DNA of 64,000 nt from Mauremys mutica (GCF_020497125.1 NC_059082.1:26186965-26250964); one strand, 5' to 3'. Shown: positions 11,000 through 23,451, counted from the stretch's first letter. The notes: generated from the letters alone by a model not told the origin. Numbers and translations: made by a program.

Positions 11000-12690
11000 G
11001 AAAGTAGCCTAAGGTCATTAGTGCCCAATTTCCACTGAATTTCAGGTGGCATTAGGTCCCTAACTCCCAAGGGCTTCTTTGAAAATCCCAGGCTAGGATG
11101 TCATTGTCAAATGTTCAGTTACCGCATAAGCCAGACAGTCTCCAAAGGTGAAAAGTCAGCCATTAATTCAGCTCTTTCTCCCCACTCCCTGTAAACCAAT
11201 CAAATGCCTAGATCATGGAAAATCTTATAAGCTCCCTGGCACTGCAACATCCAGATATGGTCCCCCTGCACTGCATTAAGCCAGCCTACAGACTGCTGTA
11301 ATGTATGCCAGTTTGCAGTGGGCCCAGGGAGCCAAAACTACAGCTGAGGATCCGTATAATATAAGGATGTCTTGGCCACTCCCTCTTTTCCATATTACAT
11401 CAGCTCCACGTCACTTTTACACTGAGGCATTTGCAAATCGGCTGGTTCAATCAGACCACATTACACTGACACACAGCAGCTGCACCACAGTGGAGGATCC
11501 AACCCATCATGAGCCCCAAAAAGGAGGAAAGTTTTGAAAATGTGAACAAAAGGGATATTTTCTAACCCTTCTCATCTCCTGAGTGTTGCCAACTTCCTTA
11601 GGATGTGAGGTGGTAACTGAAATTCCAGGGGGTCAGATAGTTTTGTGGAAGTTGTAACAATGAGGACCTGTTAAAAATCAGCCTTTGATTGGGAAGGTAG
11701 CTTCAGCCTTATCTATGGAACAGCTATGCATGCTCTTTTATGTGGAAGAGCCTTTCTATAGGCTTCTCATACCGTAGAATTCTATAGCAGGGAAATAATC
11801 TTCAGTTAAATTCTGCAGAGTATTCCAGAGTTTCTCCTTCTCTGTTCAGTTCTACAGGAATATTCCATAAGGGTGAATTTCTGTCTATTTTTTTAATTCA
11901 TCTGAATTCTGAAATTATGCAGCAGCATGTGAAAACCAAAACACTAACAAACTGCATCATGCTCCTCCACTAATCTGAAGACAGCTTATCATAATAACTA
12001 GGAGAGAAACATGCCCTTCCTTCTTTACAAGAGGTCATTGTCAAATTTGTAGTCAGAATTTTCTGCTGAACTTTGCATCCCAAATGATTTAACATAAACA
12101 AGTGATATACCACAGAACAGTTAATTGAAAGGGTTTTTTAAAGTGCTCATCTCCCCAAATATTTACTCTAATAATAAGCTAGAAATAAAACAAACACCAG
12201 GTGTTTCCTATCTGTCCAGTTAATATTTTACCTCAAAATACCTACCTCCAGCTCCTACAATGGTCAATGGTATTTTTGCTATTGAAATCAAAGGGAGCAG
12301 GATTGCCCTGTATTACTATTTTTCTAAATTACAGGGGAGTTGCCGTGATGGAACAGAGCAATAGGCCACTGATCAAGATCCTGTTTGCAACAGTGGCCAA
12401 TTACCAATGATTCATCATAGGAAGACAAACTCTCCTCGCCATCTCCCATGTCACGTCTCATGCCAATTGTGTAAAACTGTACGACTAGAAATCTCTCTCT
12501 GATGCTAGCTGGCTATGAGGGTATGCCCAGACTGATAGCCCTGGTCATTTTCATCCTAGCAAACAAAGCCTTTTATCTGACCATAGCCTAATTTCATATG
12601 CTTGAGTGGCTAACCTCTCTTTGAAGTTCTTTGCCTCAGTAATAAGCTACAGTAGAGGGTTCTATAGGTTAATTCTATATTGCCTTCAAA
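11000..12690. other. No gene recognised
   Basis: AT-richer intergenic sequence. I found no exon-like frames, tandem arrays or clear element boundaries. Confidence 0.5.
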
Positions 12691-12839
12691 TAATTCCTTT
12701 TTTCAAATTTTAAATCTATGAAGCCAGATTCTGATCACAGCTACACTCAGATAAATCCTTAGTAACTCCCTTGACTTCTTGACCATTACCAGACTTATAT
12801 CAATGCAAATGAGACCAGAAGCTGACCAACTGCCTTTTA

Positions 12840-12935
12840 ATGTTATCTGGTATCCCCTTGGTCTTATATTACGGTGAAGGGAAAATAGGAGCTCTAGACA
12901 GGTCTTTTCTAAGCCATTCATTATTTTAAACACCT
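12840..12935 (-). repeat. Short CR1-like antisense relic
   Basis: The minus strand encodes MFKIMNGLEKT followed by LFSLHRNIRPRGYQ. This resembles the CR1 ORF2 C-terminal region (compare [10 protein letters not shown] and [14 protein letters not shown] wording in the open copy). Only about 30 codons can be aligned, so this is an old fragment. Confidence 0.4.
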
Positions 12936-12959
12936 CTGTCTGATCTGTTTTTACTGTTC

Positions 12960-14605
12960 TCTCTTATAACAATGTGGTTGTAAAATAAATTTACAACATC
13001 TCTATTCAAACTGAAACACAATATTAGGTTTTGGGTCTACTTTCTCATCCATAAAGTTGCCATGAGTTACAGCTACATGAGTCAGACAAAGCTAATGGGG
13101 AAGTTTTTCAGTTATTATTTATATATGGCAGCACCTGTGGCTTGGGGTAAATACAGCAGCCCCAAGTCTTTGACCCTTCTATGCTGCAATGTTTAATTTA
13201 TGCCAAAGCATGCATCACAAATCATAAAAAGCAATTATACCATAGTACCCCTTCTACTAGGGGGAAAAGCCCTCTGGGCAATGGATCCCCATCCAGGCAA
13301 AACTCCTGCAACATACAATGCTTTAGGGGCTGCCTCTCTAGCCAAAGCCACTCCAGTTCTGTTTCTTCAAGAGCCCAAAATGAGGCCTTGGCCCAAACAA
13401 TGCACAGGTGATCTGCCCTCCTATTACTCCATCCTAATTAGGTCCAACAAGATACCTTGTTAAACTTGATCCAAAAGCTCTTTAAAAAGTTTCTCAGTCC
13501 CATTGGTAGCTACTCTGAGTATGCATCATTTTATATAGGTAAGAGCACCCTGCAAACCCATGGTGTGCCCACCCAACAGCTTAGACTCTGAATAGCTCAA
13601 GAATATAACAAAATGCCCAAACATAGTGGAATGATGATAGGCAAAAAGATCTACAAGGGAAATTACAATGGTAAAGTTGGGGAGGGAATTTAATGCTTTT
13701 TTGTTGTTGCTGATTGATTTTTCCCAATTGATGCTATAGAAAATGTTAACTTCAGCCTAAATCTTGTAAAATGTGTGATTTATTTCAGGGATTATTGTTA
13801 ATGCTCTGTCAAAGAAGTGGGTTTTAAGGATAGCTTTGGACAATAAGTGACCCACTGCACAGAGAGAATGGGAGTACCATAAGGAGAAGATAGCTGTAAT
13901 CATAAGAGGCTGTATGGCTAGCCACAAAGATGAGGATGGGAGACTCATACAGAGGAAACAATTAGATCCGAGACTTGAGTAGTGCAAAGGTGTGAGAGGG
14001 AGTAAGGAGTGGATTTCTCTAGACTGTTGAAGAGGAGGGTATGAAGTCTGAATTTTAGGAATTGTTATTGGATAGTGTCAGGGCCAGATTTAGGGGCTGG
14101 GCTCGAGGGGTGCTGGGCTCGAGGGGTGCTGTTCATGTTGTTAGTGACAAAAGGGAAACTAGAATGTTTAAAGCAACGTTTCAGGTATTCCGTATGTGGT
14201 GTCACTTTTTCACTAACCTCCTAGAATGTTCTGCACCTTTGTAGAATCTCATAGGGTATTCAGAAATTGAAAAAATGGATTGGGGCACTGACAAAGACGC
14301 TTCTCGCCTGGGTCTAGGGTCAGCTCTGGATAGTGTTATCTTTTAGATGCCCTGGTCAGCACTTGATACTGATTTGAATGTTTGCTGTTGTTTCCGTCTA
14401 ACACTTGGATCCAGTGCACTTTCTCATGGACTCACTTACCTTGTGTCTCCATTATAATAACATTTTGGAACGTGAGCTGGAGGAAGAAGCTTGGTGGTTG
14501 GAAGAGCTGGGAACAAACTGAGGACATGATCTAAAGCCAGTGGAAGTCAATAGCAGTCTTTCCACTTATTTCGATAGGCTTTAGATCAGACCTTCATTGT
14601 TTGTT
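12960..14605. other. No gene recognised
   Basis: Intergenic sequence. A small direct duplication of GGGCTCGAGGGGTGCT-type wording lies at 14096-14131. Nothing else is structured enough to name. Confidence 0.45.
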
Positions 14606-14610
14606 CCTGA

Positions 14611-14736
14611 GGCCTTTTCTACATGTGGAAATTGACCAGAATAATTACTGTTTAATTAGTCCAAAATAAAATAGCTATTGTGCAATAGCTCATTCGACAA
14701 CAGCTGTTTTGGTCAATTTCCTCATGTAGACAAACC
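14611..14736. mobile_element. Short MITE with inverted ends
   Basis: GGCCTTTTCTACATGTGGAA followed by ATTGACCAGAA at the left is mirrored by TTTTGGTCAATTTCCTCATG followed by TAGACAAACC at the right. Arms are about 28 bp with mismatches, around an AT-rich centre. The TCTACA core again recalls Harbinger-type ends. No clean duplication was identified. Confidence 0.6.
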
Positions 14737-14739
14737 CTG

Positions 14740-16805
14740 TGTCATTTTCAGAAAGTAATGTTTTACCTATGCAAACCTCAGGCTTATCTGGATCTTGCGG
14801 CATCTCCAGGCCTATGCATGTTAGAAATCCTATCCTACTGGTTTGATGGCTGCTGTTGGCTGGACCCTTATCAAAGTGTGTGATATGGCTTGAAGGTGAA
14901 TGACTGGGTCTTGTACTATGTCACCTGGACTCAGAAGCAGGGTGGTTCTACCCACAATTGACTTCCTGCTCATTGGGTGATGAGCTGTAATGCTGAAAGA
15001 GGTAGGTGAAAGAGAAATAAACCTAACCCATGTGCTGAGCAGATGGACAAGCAAGGATGATGCACTGGAAATCCTGGGAGTGGCTGATCAGGTTTACGGG
15101 TAAAACACATGACAAGTTTCAAATGATTTGGGTGTGTGATTTCAATTCCTGGATCTCTCATTAAAGGTGCATTTCCCCATGTAACTTGTTTACGCACTAA
15201 ATCGCACTATTGGTAAATTATTTGTTGATTATTTGGTCTCCCTTCTAACCATGCTCCAGATTACATTGCAATCAAACAAAACTTTTTCACCACTGAAAAT
15301 ATTTTTGAAGGAGACCAAAACCATGGCACCAACCCCACCTTAACTTTGTGCAAGTCCAGATATGAATTTGGGGGCTTAGCCCCCACTATGTAGTGGGATG
15401 AACTGAAATCCCAGCTACAGATCCAAACATCTCCAAAGTTTGGGAGCATTTGTATCTGTTCTGTGAGGTTCCCCATATCTCTAAGTACAACTTTGAAACT
15501 GAGTTATAGTGTATGGGGGAAATAAATGCCTCACTAGGCAAAACTCTTGCAATGGAAAGTATTTCTAGGTAATGCCTCTCCGGACAAAGCTACTCATAGG
15601 TGTTTCTCCCTGAAATGCCAAAATAAGGCAGAACCCAAACAATCCCCTGGTGAACTGCCCTCCAATTACTGCACACCAGTTAGGGCCAATGAGATATTTT
15701 CTTCTGTGACTGTCCTAGTTTAACTTATTAACCATGTTCCTCTTTCTATTATTGCAGTGATTTATTTATTGGGGAAGCCAGGGAAATCTTGGTCTTGTGG
15801 CCTTTTGGGAATTTTCTTCGAATCTCTGATAAAGATAGGAATTCCTGCTGTTTTCTTCTAGAATCACTTGGCCAAGCTTATTCCGATGGGACTCCTGTAA
15901 TATCAGGGGACTTACACCAAGGTGAATATGACTCATTATACTGTAGTGAGTTTCTCTTGTAGGACTGTTTAGTTATTTTCGGTGTATAAAAAGAGGATAA
16001 AGACAATGGGCCAGATTCTTTTGCTGGCTAAGGCCAATATGCTTATATAGCACAAATGCCAGATGCATTCATTACTAGTAAGGGGGAACAGAGGGAGGGC
16101 TGAGCTCCACTATACTCTACCTTCAACTGGTGTTCAACTAGCTCCTTGCTGCTTTAATTACAGGCAGAGGTGGGCACCCAAGGAGCTGCACCTTGACTCG
16201 TGTGGTGGAGATGTGAACCAATGAGTCAGATCCTCAGTTGCTGTAATTGATGTAGCTTCATTGCCTACACTGGAGCAAAGCTTGCTTACCCCAGCTGAGG
16301 GTCTAGCCCAATATCACAAAACAAAGCTAGAAGGAAACTGAGGAATGCCATTCTGTCTCCTTTGTCCCCTTTCCTATGGAGAAACAGAAGGAAAATACTT
16401 CCTCAAAGTCCCTTGTTCCCAAAAACTATTACCTACAGTATGTATGTATAAACACACTAGCTTTCCTTCCTCGCGCTGTCATTTTTTAAAGCATACTCTA
16501 ATCTGGTACATGTGTATGATGCACGTTCCATGTCCATTTCTGCCTTCACAAATTCCAAACCTCACTTGACCAGGAAAAATACTGAAGCCATGTCGCTTTT
16601 TGGAAGTGATTTATCCTTTGATATCACATCTAGGAAGTATACCACAACATAACTGTGGTAGTAGCGATGGGCGTGTCTATTGTTTTCTGCTCCTCTACCT
16701 GTCTTAATTAGCTCACTTGCACAGCAGTCATGAGACCTGCCCCTTGTTCAGTAATGTTGCTATTCATGTTATTCATTTTAAAAATGACATGCATTCTTCT
16801 AAATA
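14740..16805. other. No gene recognised
   Basis: Intergenic sequence with no credible exon, RNA gene or complete element. A segment near 15520-15680 resembles 13250-13440 in wording (GGCAAAACTC, CTCTAGCCAAAGC-like, ACAATGCACAGGTG-like). The two may be diverged copies of one old repeat. Confidence 0.4.
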
Positions 16806-16811
16806 AGGCTG

Positions 16812-17460
16812 CTGATTAATCGCAGTTAACTCACATGATTAACTCAAAAAAGTAACTGCGATTTAAAAAAAAATTAATAACAATTAATTGCACTGTTAAA
16901 TAATGGAATACAAATTGAAATTTACTAAATATTTTTGGATATCTTTTTACATTTTCAAATATTGATTTCTATTACAACACAGAATACAAAGTGTACAGTG
17001 CTCACTTTATTTTTTTATTACAAATATTTGCACTGTAAAAATAAAGAGTATTTTTCAATTCACCTCATACAAGTACTTTAGTGCAATCTCTTTATCATGA
17101 AAGTGTAACTTACAAATGTAGATTTTTGTTGTTTTTGGTTACATACCTGCACTCAAAAACAAAAGTGTAAAACTTTAGAGCCTACAAGTCTACTCAGTAC
17201 TACTACTTCTTGTTCAACCAATTGCTAAGACAAACAAGTTTGTTTACATTTATGGGAGATACTGCTGACTGCTTCTTATTTACAATGTCACCGGAAAAGA
17301 ACAGGAGTTGGAATGGCACTAAACTGTTCTTTCACCTCTGTTTTTTGTATGCTTATGGGAGTACATCTATTACTCATTTATTTTGTAACAGTGTTTATAC
17401 TTCAGTATCTTCTATCATTGCATTGTACTCTTCAACTTATCACCATCAGCTGTGACCTTT
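16812..17460. repeat. Dispersed AT-rich repeat beginning with GATTAATCGC-type palindromes
   Basis: It opens with GATTAATCGCAGTTAACTCA, ATGATTAACTC, AACTGCGATT and TTAATAACAATTAATT, a cluster of alternating near-palindromes. The following 500 bp (TACAACACAGAATACAAAGT, CTGCACTCAAAAACAAAAGT) is wording I associate with a widely dispersed vertebrate repeat. The class is unknown to me and no boundaries are proven. Confidence 0.45.
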
Positions 17461-17471
17461 TCACTTTTTAC

Positions 17472-17535
17472 AGCTAAGCAGGTTGTCAGGCCTGGTTGTA
17501 CTTAGAGGAGAGATCTACATGGATAATCTAAATGC
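17472..17535 (+). repeat. 5S rRNA-headed SINE relic (AmnSINE/SINE3-like)
   Basis: AGCTAAGCAGGTTGTCAGGC then CTGGTTGTACTTAGAGGAGA matches the internal-promoter half of 5S rRNA closely. Several changes and missing flanks rule out a functional 5S gene. The downstream wording (AATCTAAATGCTACAAGAA) fits an amniote 5S-derived SINE body. Confidence 0.5.
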
Positions 17536-17637
17536 TACAAGAAAAGGAAGTAGAGATGGTGAGTCCACATGTGTTAATCTTCCTGTTGAGTCAGTACTGA
17601 AACAATGCCACACTGTGGTGGGAATGGGGCACTGTGC

Positions 17638-18742
17638 TGTGATGGGTTCCCCCCACGGTAGCACTAGGGTACCACTGAGCCCCCCGACCCACCAGCCTGG
17701 ACTCCCTCTTACACTGTACTGCTGTGATAAGCTGCAAAGCCCTCCAGCCTGCCTTTTCACTAGCATTCATACAGGTAGGGACACACCCAGCTGCAGTTAC
17801 ACACAGGCTTTCTAACCACCAGCTTCCCAGCCTGGGATCCCAGAGCAGTACTGTCCTGCCCTGGTCAAGACTGGCCAATATATGGGTTTAATACCCAGTT
17901 TGCTTCTCCCTCAATGTGAAGAGAACAATACATACTTGTGGTTACCAGAGATTTTCCCCAAGCACTCCAGTCAAAGCTCATTAGTTTAGATTAAAACATA
18001 AAATAAGTTTTATTAACTACAAAAGGATAGATTTTTTTAAAATGACTATCAGTGATAGCAAACTGATCAAAGCAGATTACCTAGTAAATAAACAAACCTG
18101 CAAACTGATCTTAACATACTAGATAGGCAGGATATGAATTAGCAAATTCTCACCCTGAGTGATAAACAGCCTGGCAGATTCTTAAGGCACAAGCTGCCTT
18201 GGCTTTGCAGCTTGGGTTTCTCAGGTTTTCATACACAGGCTATAAAGCCTTTTAGCCTGGGACCATCACTTCCCCCTTGTTCAGTCTTTGTTCCTCAGGT
18301 TTTTCTAGGTGTGTTAAAGTGACAGTGAGGTCTCAGCATGATGCCATTTCCCCCCTTTTTATAGCTTCTTCCCACTTGCTGAAAAGCTCTTTTGCTGTGA
18401 CCTGGGTCAAACAGTTTCCACTGTGTAGTGCTATCTCTGAGAGGCTTCTATTGTACACAATTTCTGGGGTAATCCTTGTGCTTGTGTGCATTTCCTCACC
18501 TTTTTACTGTTTTTTTTTTTTTTTTTTTGTATCTGCTACTTGTGGGTGTTTTTCAACCTCACAACATGTTTCAGCAACACCTATATTGCCAAACTTCACA
18601 TAGATGATAGCACATACAATCCAACAAGATATTAATGTCTAGCAGGCCAAGACTTTTAGAATGCCTTGGGACGTATCATTCTTTGTACAAAATATAACCT
18701 AATGACATGAAGTGGTGAATATTGGAATGTCAGGGTGTCACA
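17638..18742. mobile_element. LTR-like block, possible solo LTR of an old endogenous retroelement
   Basis: The block begins TGTGATGGG and ends GGTGTCACA, giving TG...CA ends with a short inverted TGTGA/TCACA terminus. The flanks are TGTGC (17633-17637) and CGTGC (18743-18747), a 4-of-5 match as expected for an aged 5-bp duplication. It is 1105 bp long, without coding capacity, and includes a T-tract near 18510-18528. No internal gag or pol sequence is nearby. The assignment as a solo LTR is inference; a different dispersed repeat is possible. Confidence 0.42.
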
Positions 18743-18744
18743 CG

Positions 18745-19875
18745 TGCCACTGGAGATTTCATCTTCTGGATATAACATAAAACCCGAGGCCCTAAGAACT
18801 TGTAGCATTATGCTTTTTGACCACATTCACCCAGGAGGTGGCCACATATCTGTGATGGATGAAGTTGCACATGTATATCTATATACTTCTATATCTGTAA
18901 GTTACACTTTTAAATGTTGTTAAATCTACCTAACCAGTGCTCTGTGTCCATGTACAATTGCTACAGAGCAAGAGAGAGAGAATGTCCAATAGCAAAAGCT
19001 TCCCAACATTAAAATCTTTAGTGTACTAAGAACTTTAAAGCTGCTGGATCTTTTTCAGAGGATGTATGCTAAGCACTTCTGATAATTGGGTCTCCTCGAG
19101 GTATCACATATTGGGTAACCAAAGACACTAGTCATGCTTTAAAACCTTGGCTGTAGTTCCTGTTAGACTGCGTGTTGCTCAAGAATGATCATTAAGGACC
19201 TGATCCTGAAAACATCTACCTGATGCAGTTTTTGCTGCTCTGAGTAGTCCCACAAACACACTGTGAAAGTGTGTACAATTATGTGTATGCACAAATGCAT
19301 GCAGTTGAATCCCATTTCTATTGGCATTGGTGTCTGTTTGGTTAGGTGAGTTGCAGGTGCTCAGACCCACTCCAGATGAGGCTTTGAGTGACTAATCCTT
19401 TGTGGGACATTCTCTTTTGTGGTTCCTATCTCTTACACAGGAAATCACTCGCTACACTATCAGTGTGTTATTATTCTTCATCTATCTAACAGGAGTGTTT
19501 TGAGCCTTTATTAATGCTTATAAAGCACTCCGAGAACCTCAGCATAAAGGTTCTGTGAAAGTTTAAAGTAGTACAATTATGAGAAATCATGCAATCCTGT
19601 TCACAATTCCATATTCTTATTAATATTTTCATATAAATATGAAATGTATCAAATAGAGTAACCCCAGAAATTCTTTTTTAGATTGAACCCTACAGTAACT
19701 GAAAATAATTTCAATAAGCTAGAGAAGGGGTAGTGAGAACTGAGCAAAATGAAATACCTATACAGAACCACTTTCCACTATTACATTTGAAGTCAGTGGG
19801 GCTACTCACATATTTAAGTATCTTGTTGAATTGGGGTCTTAAATACCTTACATGATTCTGTTCATTTGATAGTCT
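18745..19875. other. No gene recognised
   Basis: Intergenic sequence with no credible frame or element end. It includes fragments of amniote old-repeat wording near 19190-19380, but nothing with boundaries. Confidence 0.45.
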
Positions 19876-19879
19876 TTGC

Positions 19880-20215
19880 TGTAAATAGAACAGGAGTACT
19901 TGTGGCACCTTAGAGACTAACAAATTTATTTCAGCATGAGCTTTCGTGAGTTACAGCTCACTTCTTCAGATGCATAGAATGGAACACACAGACAGGAGAT
20001 ATTTATACATACAGAGAACATGAAAAGGTGGAAGTATGCAACAGGAAGAGTCTAATCAATTGAGATGAGCTATCATCAGCAGGAGAAAAAAAACTTTTGA
20101 AGTGATAATTAAGATGACCCATAGAAGGTGTGAGGAGAACTTAACATAGGGAAATAGATTCAATTAGTGTAATGACCCAACCATTCCCAGTCCTGCTATT
20201 CTGAAACCTGTCAGT
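19880..20215 (-). mobile_element. Penelope-like retroelement 3' fragment, longer copy
   Basis: The + strand reads AACAGGAGTACTTGTGGCAC then CTTAGAGACTAACAAATTTA. It continues past the hammerhead-type motif into wording such as AGATATTTATACATACAGAG and TTAAGATGACCCATAGAAGG. The 5' part of the element and all coding regions are absent. The related short copy is at 9852-9946. Confidence 0.55.
19930..19975 (-). ncRNA. Hammerhead ribozyme-like motif, cleavage position mutated
   Basis: The minus strand has CTGAAGA (19969-19963), a GTGAG/CTCAC stem II, GAAA (19945-19942) and an AGC/GCT stem III around TCAT. The base at the cleavage position is G, which hammerheads do not accept. This copy is therefore probably inactive, unlike the one near 9900. 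Confidence 0.45.
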
Positions 20216-20461
20216 TTGCTGTGAATGAATTTCAGGGCTAAGGGACAATGAAGGCTGCATATCCTTTAATCTCACTGGCAAGTGAAGGCTCTTCAGAAGC
20301 TTAAGTATAACACTTCACTCTTTGAGCTTGTACATACTGGTGTTTACTTCAGTATAACCTAAATCACTCAGGGGTGTGGAAAAGTGATGCAAGTTACACA
20401 GACCTAAGCACTGGCGTGGACAGCAGGAGAAACTCGCCCATTGACATAGCTAACCTCACTT

Positions 20462-20694
20462 AGGCTTTGGCTACACTTACACTTCAAAGCGCTGCCGCGG
20501 CAGCGCTTTGAAGCGCTAAGTGTAGTCAAAGCACCAGCGCTGGGAGAAAGCTCTCCCAGCGCTGTCCGTACTCCACCTCCCTGTGGGGCTTTGACTACAC
20601 TGGCGCTTTGCAGCGCCGCAATTTGCAGCGCTGTAGAGGGTGTGTTTTCACACCCTGCTGCAGCGCTGCAAATTTGTAAGTGTAGCCAAGCCCT
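20462..20694. mobile_element. Fold-back MITE built of CAGCGCTTT-type words
   Basis: AGGCTTTGGCTACACTTACA at the left is mirrored by TGTAAGTGTAGCCAAGCCCT at the right. Inside are several smaller hairpins: CAAAGCGCTGCCGCGGCAGC folding on itself, and GCTGGGAGAAAGCTCTCCCAGC. It has no coding capacity. The structure suggests a Harbinger-related non-autonomous family. Confidence 0.7.
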
Positions 20695-20699
20695 TGGAG

Positions 20700-21795
20700 A
20701 GGTGGAGTAATTATGCTGATGGGAAAGCTGTCTCCCAGCTGCACACAGTGTCTGCTATAGCTGCTCCACTGTAGCACTGCTAGATCAGTACAGCTGCACC
20801 GCTGTAGCAATTCTAGTGTAGACTAGCCCTTTGTGTAGCAATAAAAAATGGGATTTTGTTTGGCTTCATAACCCACATGTGAGTCCAGGCCTTGATGTGG
20901 AAACTAATGCTCTAGGATCCATGAAGAATCATTATAGTTCCACTTGGCACAGCATTGCCAAACAATCACTCCTCCTTCCACAGCTTACTTCCTTGCCTTT
21001 CTTTCCTGAAATATGGGTGGCACTTCTTTGCTGAAGAAGAATCCAGCCTTTTAAAATGCCTACACATAGACATATACACTTCACTGCATTGTAAACTCTG
21101 CCTTTGTTAATTCAAGGCTGGATTGCTCTTTCCTGCAGAAACGCCCATGGGAGGTGAGCTGGAAGGATTTCTTTGCAGTTGTCTCTTCATTAATCAGAGA
21201 AGGAAGTTTTACTTCCTCCCTGTGTGGGAAGACCCATTGGTCTGGCCTTCAAACCTGCTTATTCACAGGAGCCTAAGGCCATTTGTATGGAGGCCTTGTA
21301 GGTCCCCTCCCTCACAGCACAGCTCCTCTGATCACCTTGAAGAGAGTTTCCCATTCTGGAGGGACTCTGCAGAAGTTATATTACCTTTTTCAGGGAATAT
21401 GTGTGAGGATGGGATGGGTCCTCCCTAGCCCACTTCTTCCAACCTGAGACCTTCATTACTCCTTATCAAAAGCCTGTGCAAGTCCTCTCCGTCCACATGG
21501 TTCCCAGCTCTGCAGATGGCTCTCCATATTGGGCCAGGGAAGGGTGATGGTGGGTAGGGGGACACTCGAGGCAGAAGGGGTGAAACCTTGATAGTTCACT
21601 GCAAAGTTTTTCTTTTTCCATTTCAGATTAGTTCTACTTCTTTAGCATTCCTGAAATCAGAAAACACCAAAGCTAATATCCTTAATTATATTATTACATA
21701 CATCTCAAATATGGCATATTTTTCTGCAACTTTTGCCCCTCAGGTGTAACACCCTATTACCATGATTACATTGCATATGGCAGACACGCAGAGCC
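20700..21795. other. No gene recognised
   Basis: Intergenic sequence before the Harbinger insertion. The open frames here have no recognisable domain, and I see no splice-bounded exon. Confidence 0.45.
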
Positions 21796-22230
21796 TAAGG
21801 GTACGTCTACACTACGGGACTATTCCGAATTTGCATAAACCGGTTTTGTAAAACAGATTTTATAAAATCGAGTGCGCGCGGCCACACTAAACACATTAAA
21901 TCGGTGGTGTGCGTCCATGGTCCGAGGCTAGCGTCGATTTCTGGAGCGTTGCACTGTGGGTAGCTATCCCGTAGCTATCCCATAGTTCCCGCAGCCTCCC
22001 CCGCCCCTTGGCATTTCCGGGTTGAGATCCCAGTGCCTGATGGGGCAAAAATCATTTTCGCGGGTGGTTCTGGGTACAGCCTCACCCCTCCCTCCCTCCC
22101 TGACAGCGGCAGACAACCGTTTCGCGCCTTTTTTGCTTGGTGAACCGTGCAGACGCCATAGCACAGCAAGCATGGACCCTGCTCAGCTCCATACCGCAAT
22201 CGTGGATGTTTTAAACACCTCGTGCAGTAT

Positions 22231-23451
22231 ATGCTGAACCAGGACCTTCGAACCGAGGCGAGTAAGAGGCGGATACGGCAGCGCGGCGATGACAGTGATG
22301 AGGATGTAGACACAGAATTATCTCAAACCGCGGGCCCCGGCGCTTTGGAGATCCTGATGGTAATGGGGCAGATTCTATCCATTGAACGCCGATTTTGGGC
22401 CCGGGAAACAAGCACTGACTGGTGGGACCGCATTGTGTTGCAGGTGTGGGACGATTCCCAGTGGCTGCGAAACTTTCGCATGCGTAAGGGCACTTTCATG
22501 GAACTTTGTGACTTGCTTGCCCCTGCCCTGAAACGCCATAATACCAAGATGAGAGCAGCCCTCACAGTAGAGAAGCGAGTGGCGATAGCCCTGTGGAAGC
22601 TTGCAACGCCAGACAGCTACCGGTCAGTCGGGAATCAATTTGGAGTTGGAAAATCTACTGTGGGGGCTGCTGTGATGCAAGTAGCCAAAGCAATCACTAA
22701 GCTGCTGCTACGAAAGGTTGTGACTCTGGGAAACGTGCAGGCCATAGTGGATGGCTTTGCTGCAATGGGATTCCCTAACTGTGGGGGGGCGATAGATGGA
22801 ACCCATATCCCTATCTTGGCACCGCAGCACCAGGGCACCCAGTACGTAAACCGGAAGGGGTACTTTTCAATGGTGCTGCAAGCACTGGTGGATCACAAGG
22901 GACGTTTCACAAACATCCACGCGGGATGGCCAGGGAGGGTTCATGACGCTCGCGTATTCAGAAGCACTACTCTGTTTAAACGGCTGCAGCAAGGGACTTA
23001 CTTCCCAGACCAGAAAATAACAGTTGGGGATGTTGAAATGCCTGTCGTTATCCTGGGGGACCCAGCCTACCCCTTGATGCCATGGCTCATGAAGCCATAC
23101 ACAGGCAGCCTGGACAGTGGTCAGGATCTGTTCAATTACAGGCTGAGCAAGTGCAGAATGGTGGTGGAATGTGCATTTGGCCGTTTAAAGGCGCGCTGGC
23201 GCACATTACTGACTCGCTCAGACCTCAGCCAAACCAATCTCCCCTATGTTATTGCTGCTTGCTGTATTCTCCACAATCTCTGTGAGAGTAAGGGGGAGAC
23301 CTTTATGGCGGGGTGGGAGGCTGAGGCAAATCACCTGGCCGCTGATTACGCGCAGCCAGACACCAGGGAGATTAGAAGAGCACACCAGGAAGCGGTGCGC
23401 ATCAGAGAAGCTTTGAAAACGAGCTTCATCAATGGCCAGGGTACAGTGTGA
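22231..23451 (+). CDS. PIF/Harbinger DDE transposase (HARBI1-like)
   Basis: This gene encodes the nuclease that excises and inserts the element, by family resemblance. Counting from the GTG at 22222, a helix-turn-helix-like region lies near residues 117-150 (ALWKLATPDSYRSVGNQFGV). The DDE_Tnp_4 fold follows with Asp192 in GGAIDGTHIP, Asp280 in ILGDPAYPL and Glu316 in MVVECAFGRLKARW. CILHNLC is the usual late motif. The frame is open for about 400 codons with no break in the catalytic domain. The first in-frame ATG is at 22231. A better-looking ATG at 22172 (MDPAQLHTAIVDVLNT) is in another frame and stops after 21 codons, so a small indel near 22215-22225 may have damaged the N-terminus. In the family the transposase works together with the Myb-like protein encoded in reverse downstream. 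Confidence 0.92.
   Translation: MLNQDLRTEASKRRIRQRGDDSDEDVDTELSQTAGPGALEILMVMGQILSIERRFWARETSTDWWDRIVLQVWDDSQWLRNFRMRKGTFMELCDLLAPALKRHNTKMRAALTVEKRVAIALWKLATPDSYRSVGNQFGVGKSTVGAAVMQVAKAITKLLLRKVVTLGNVQAIVDGFAAMGFPNCGGAIDGTHIPILAPQHQGTQYVNRKGYFSMVLQALVDHKGRFTNIHAGWPGRVHDARVFRSTTLFKRLQQGTYFPDQKITVGDVEMPVVILGDPAYPLMPWLMKPYTGSLDSGQDLFNYRLSKCRMVVECAFGRLKARWRTLLTRSDLSQTNLPYVIAACCILHNLCESKGETFMAGWEAEANHLAADYAQPDTREIRRAHQEAVRIREALKTSFINGQGTV

Noticed and set aside
17472..17535. Possible 5S rRNA gene
   Set aside because: Only about half of 5S is present, with multiple changes and no terminator; it is better read as a SINE head.
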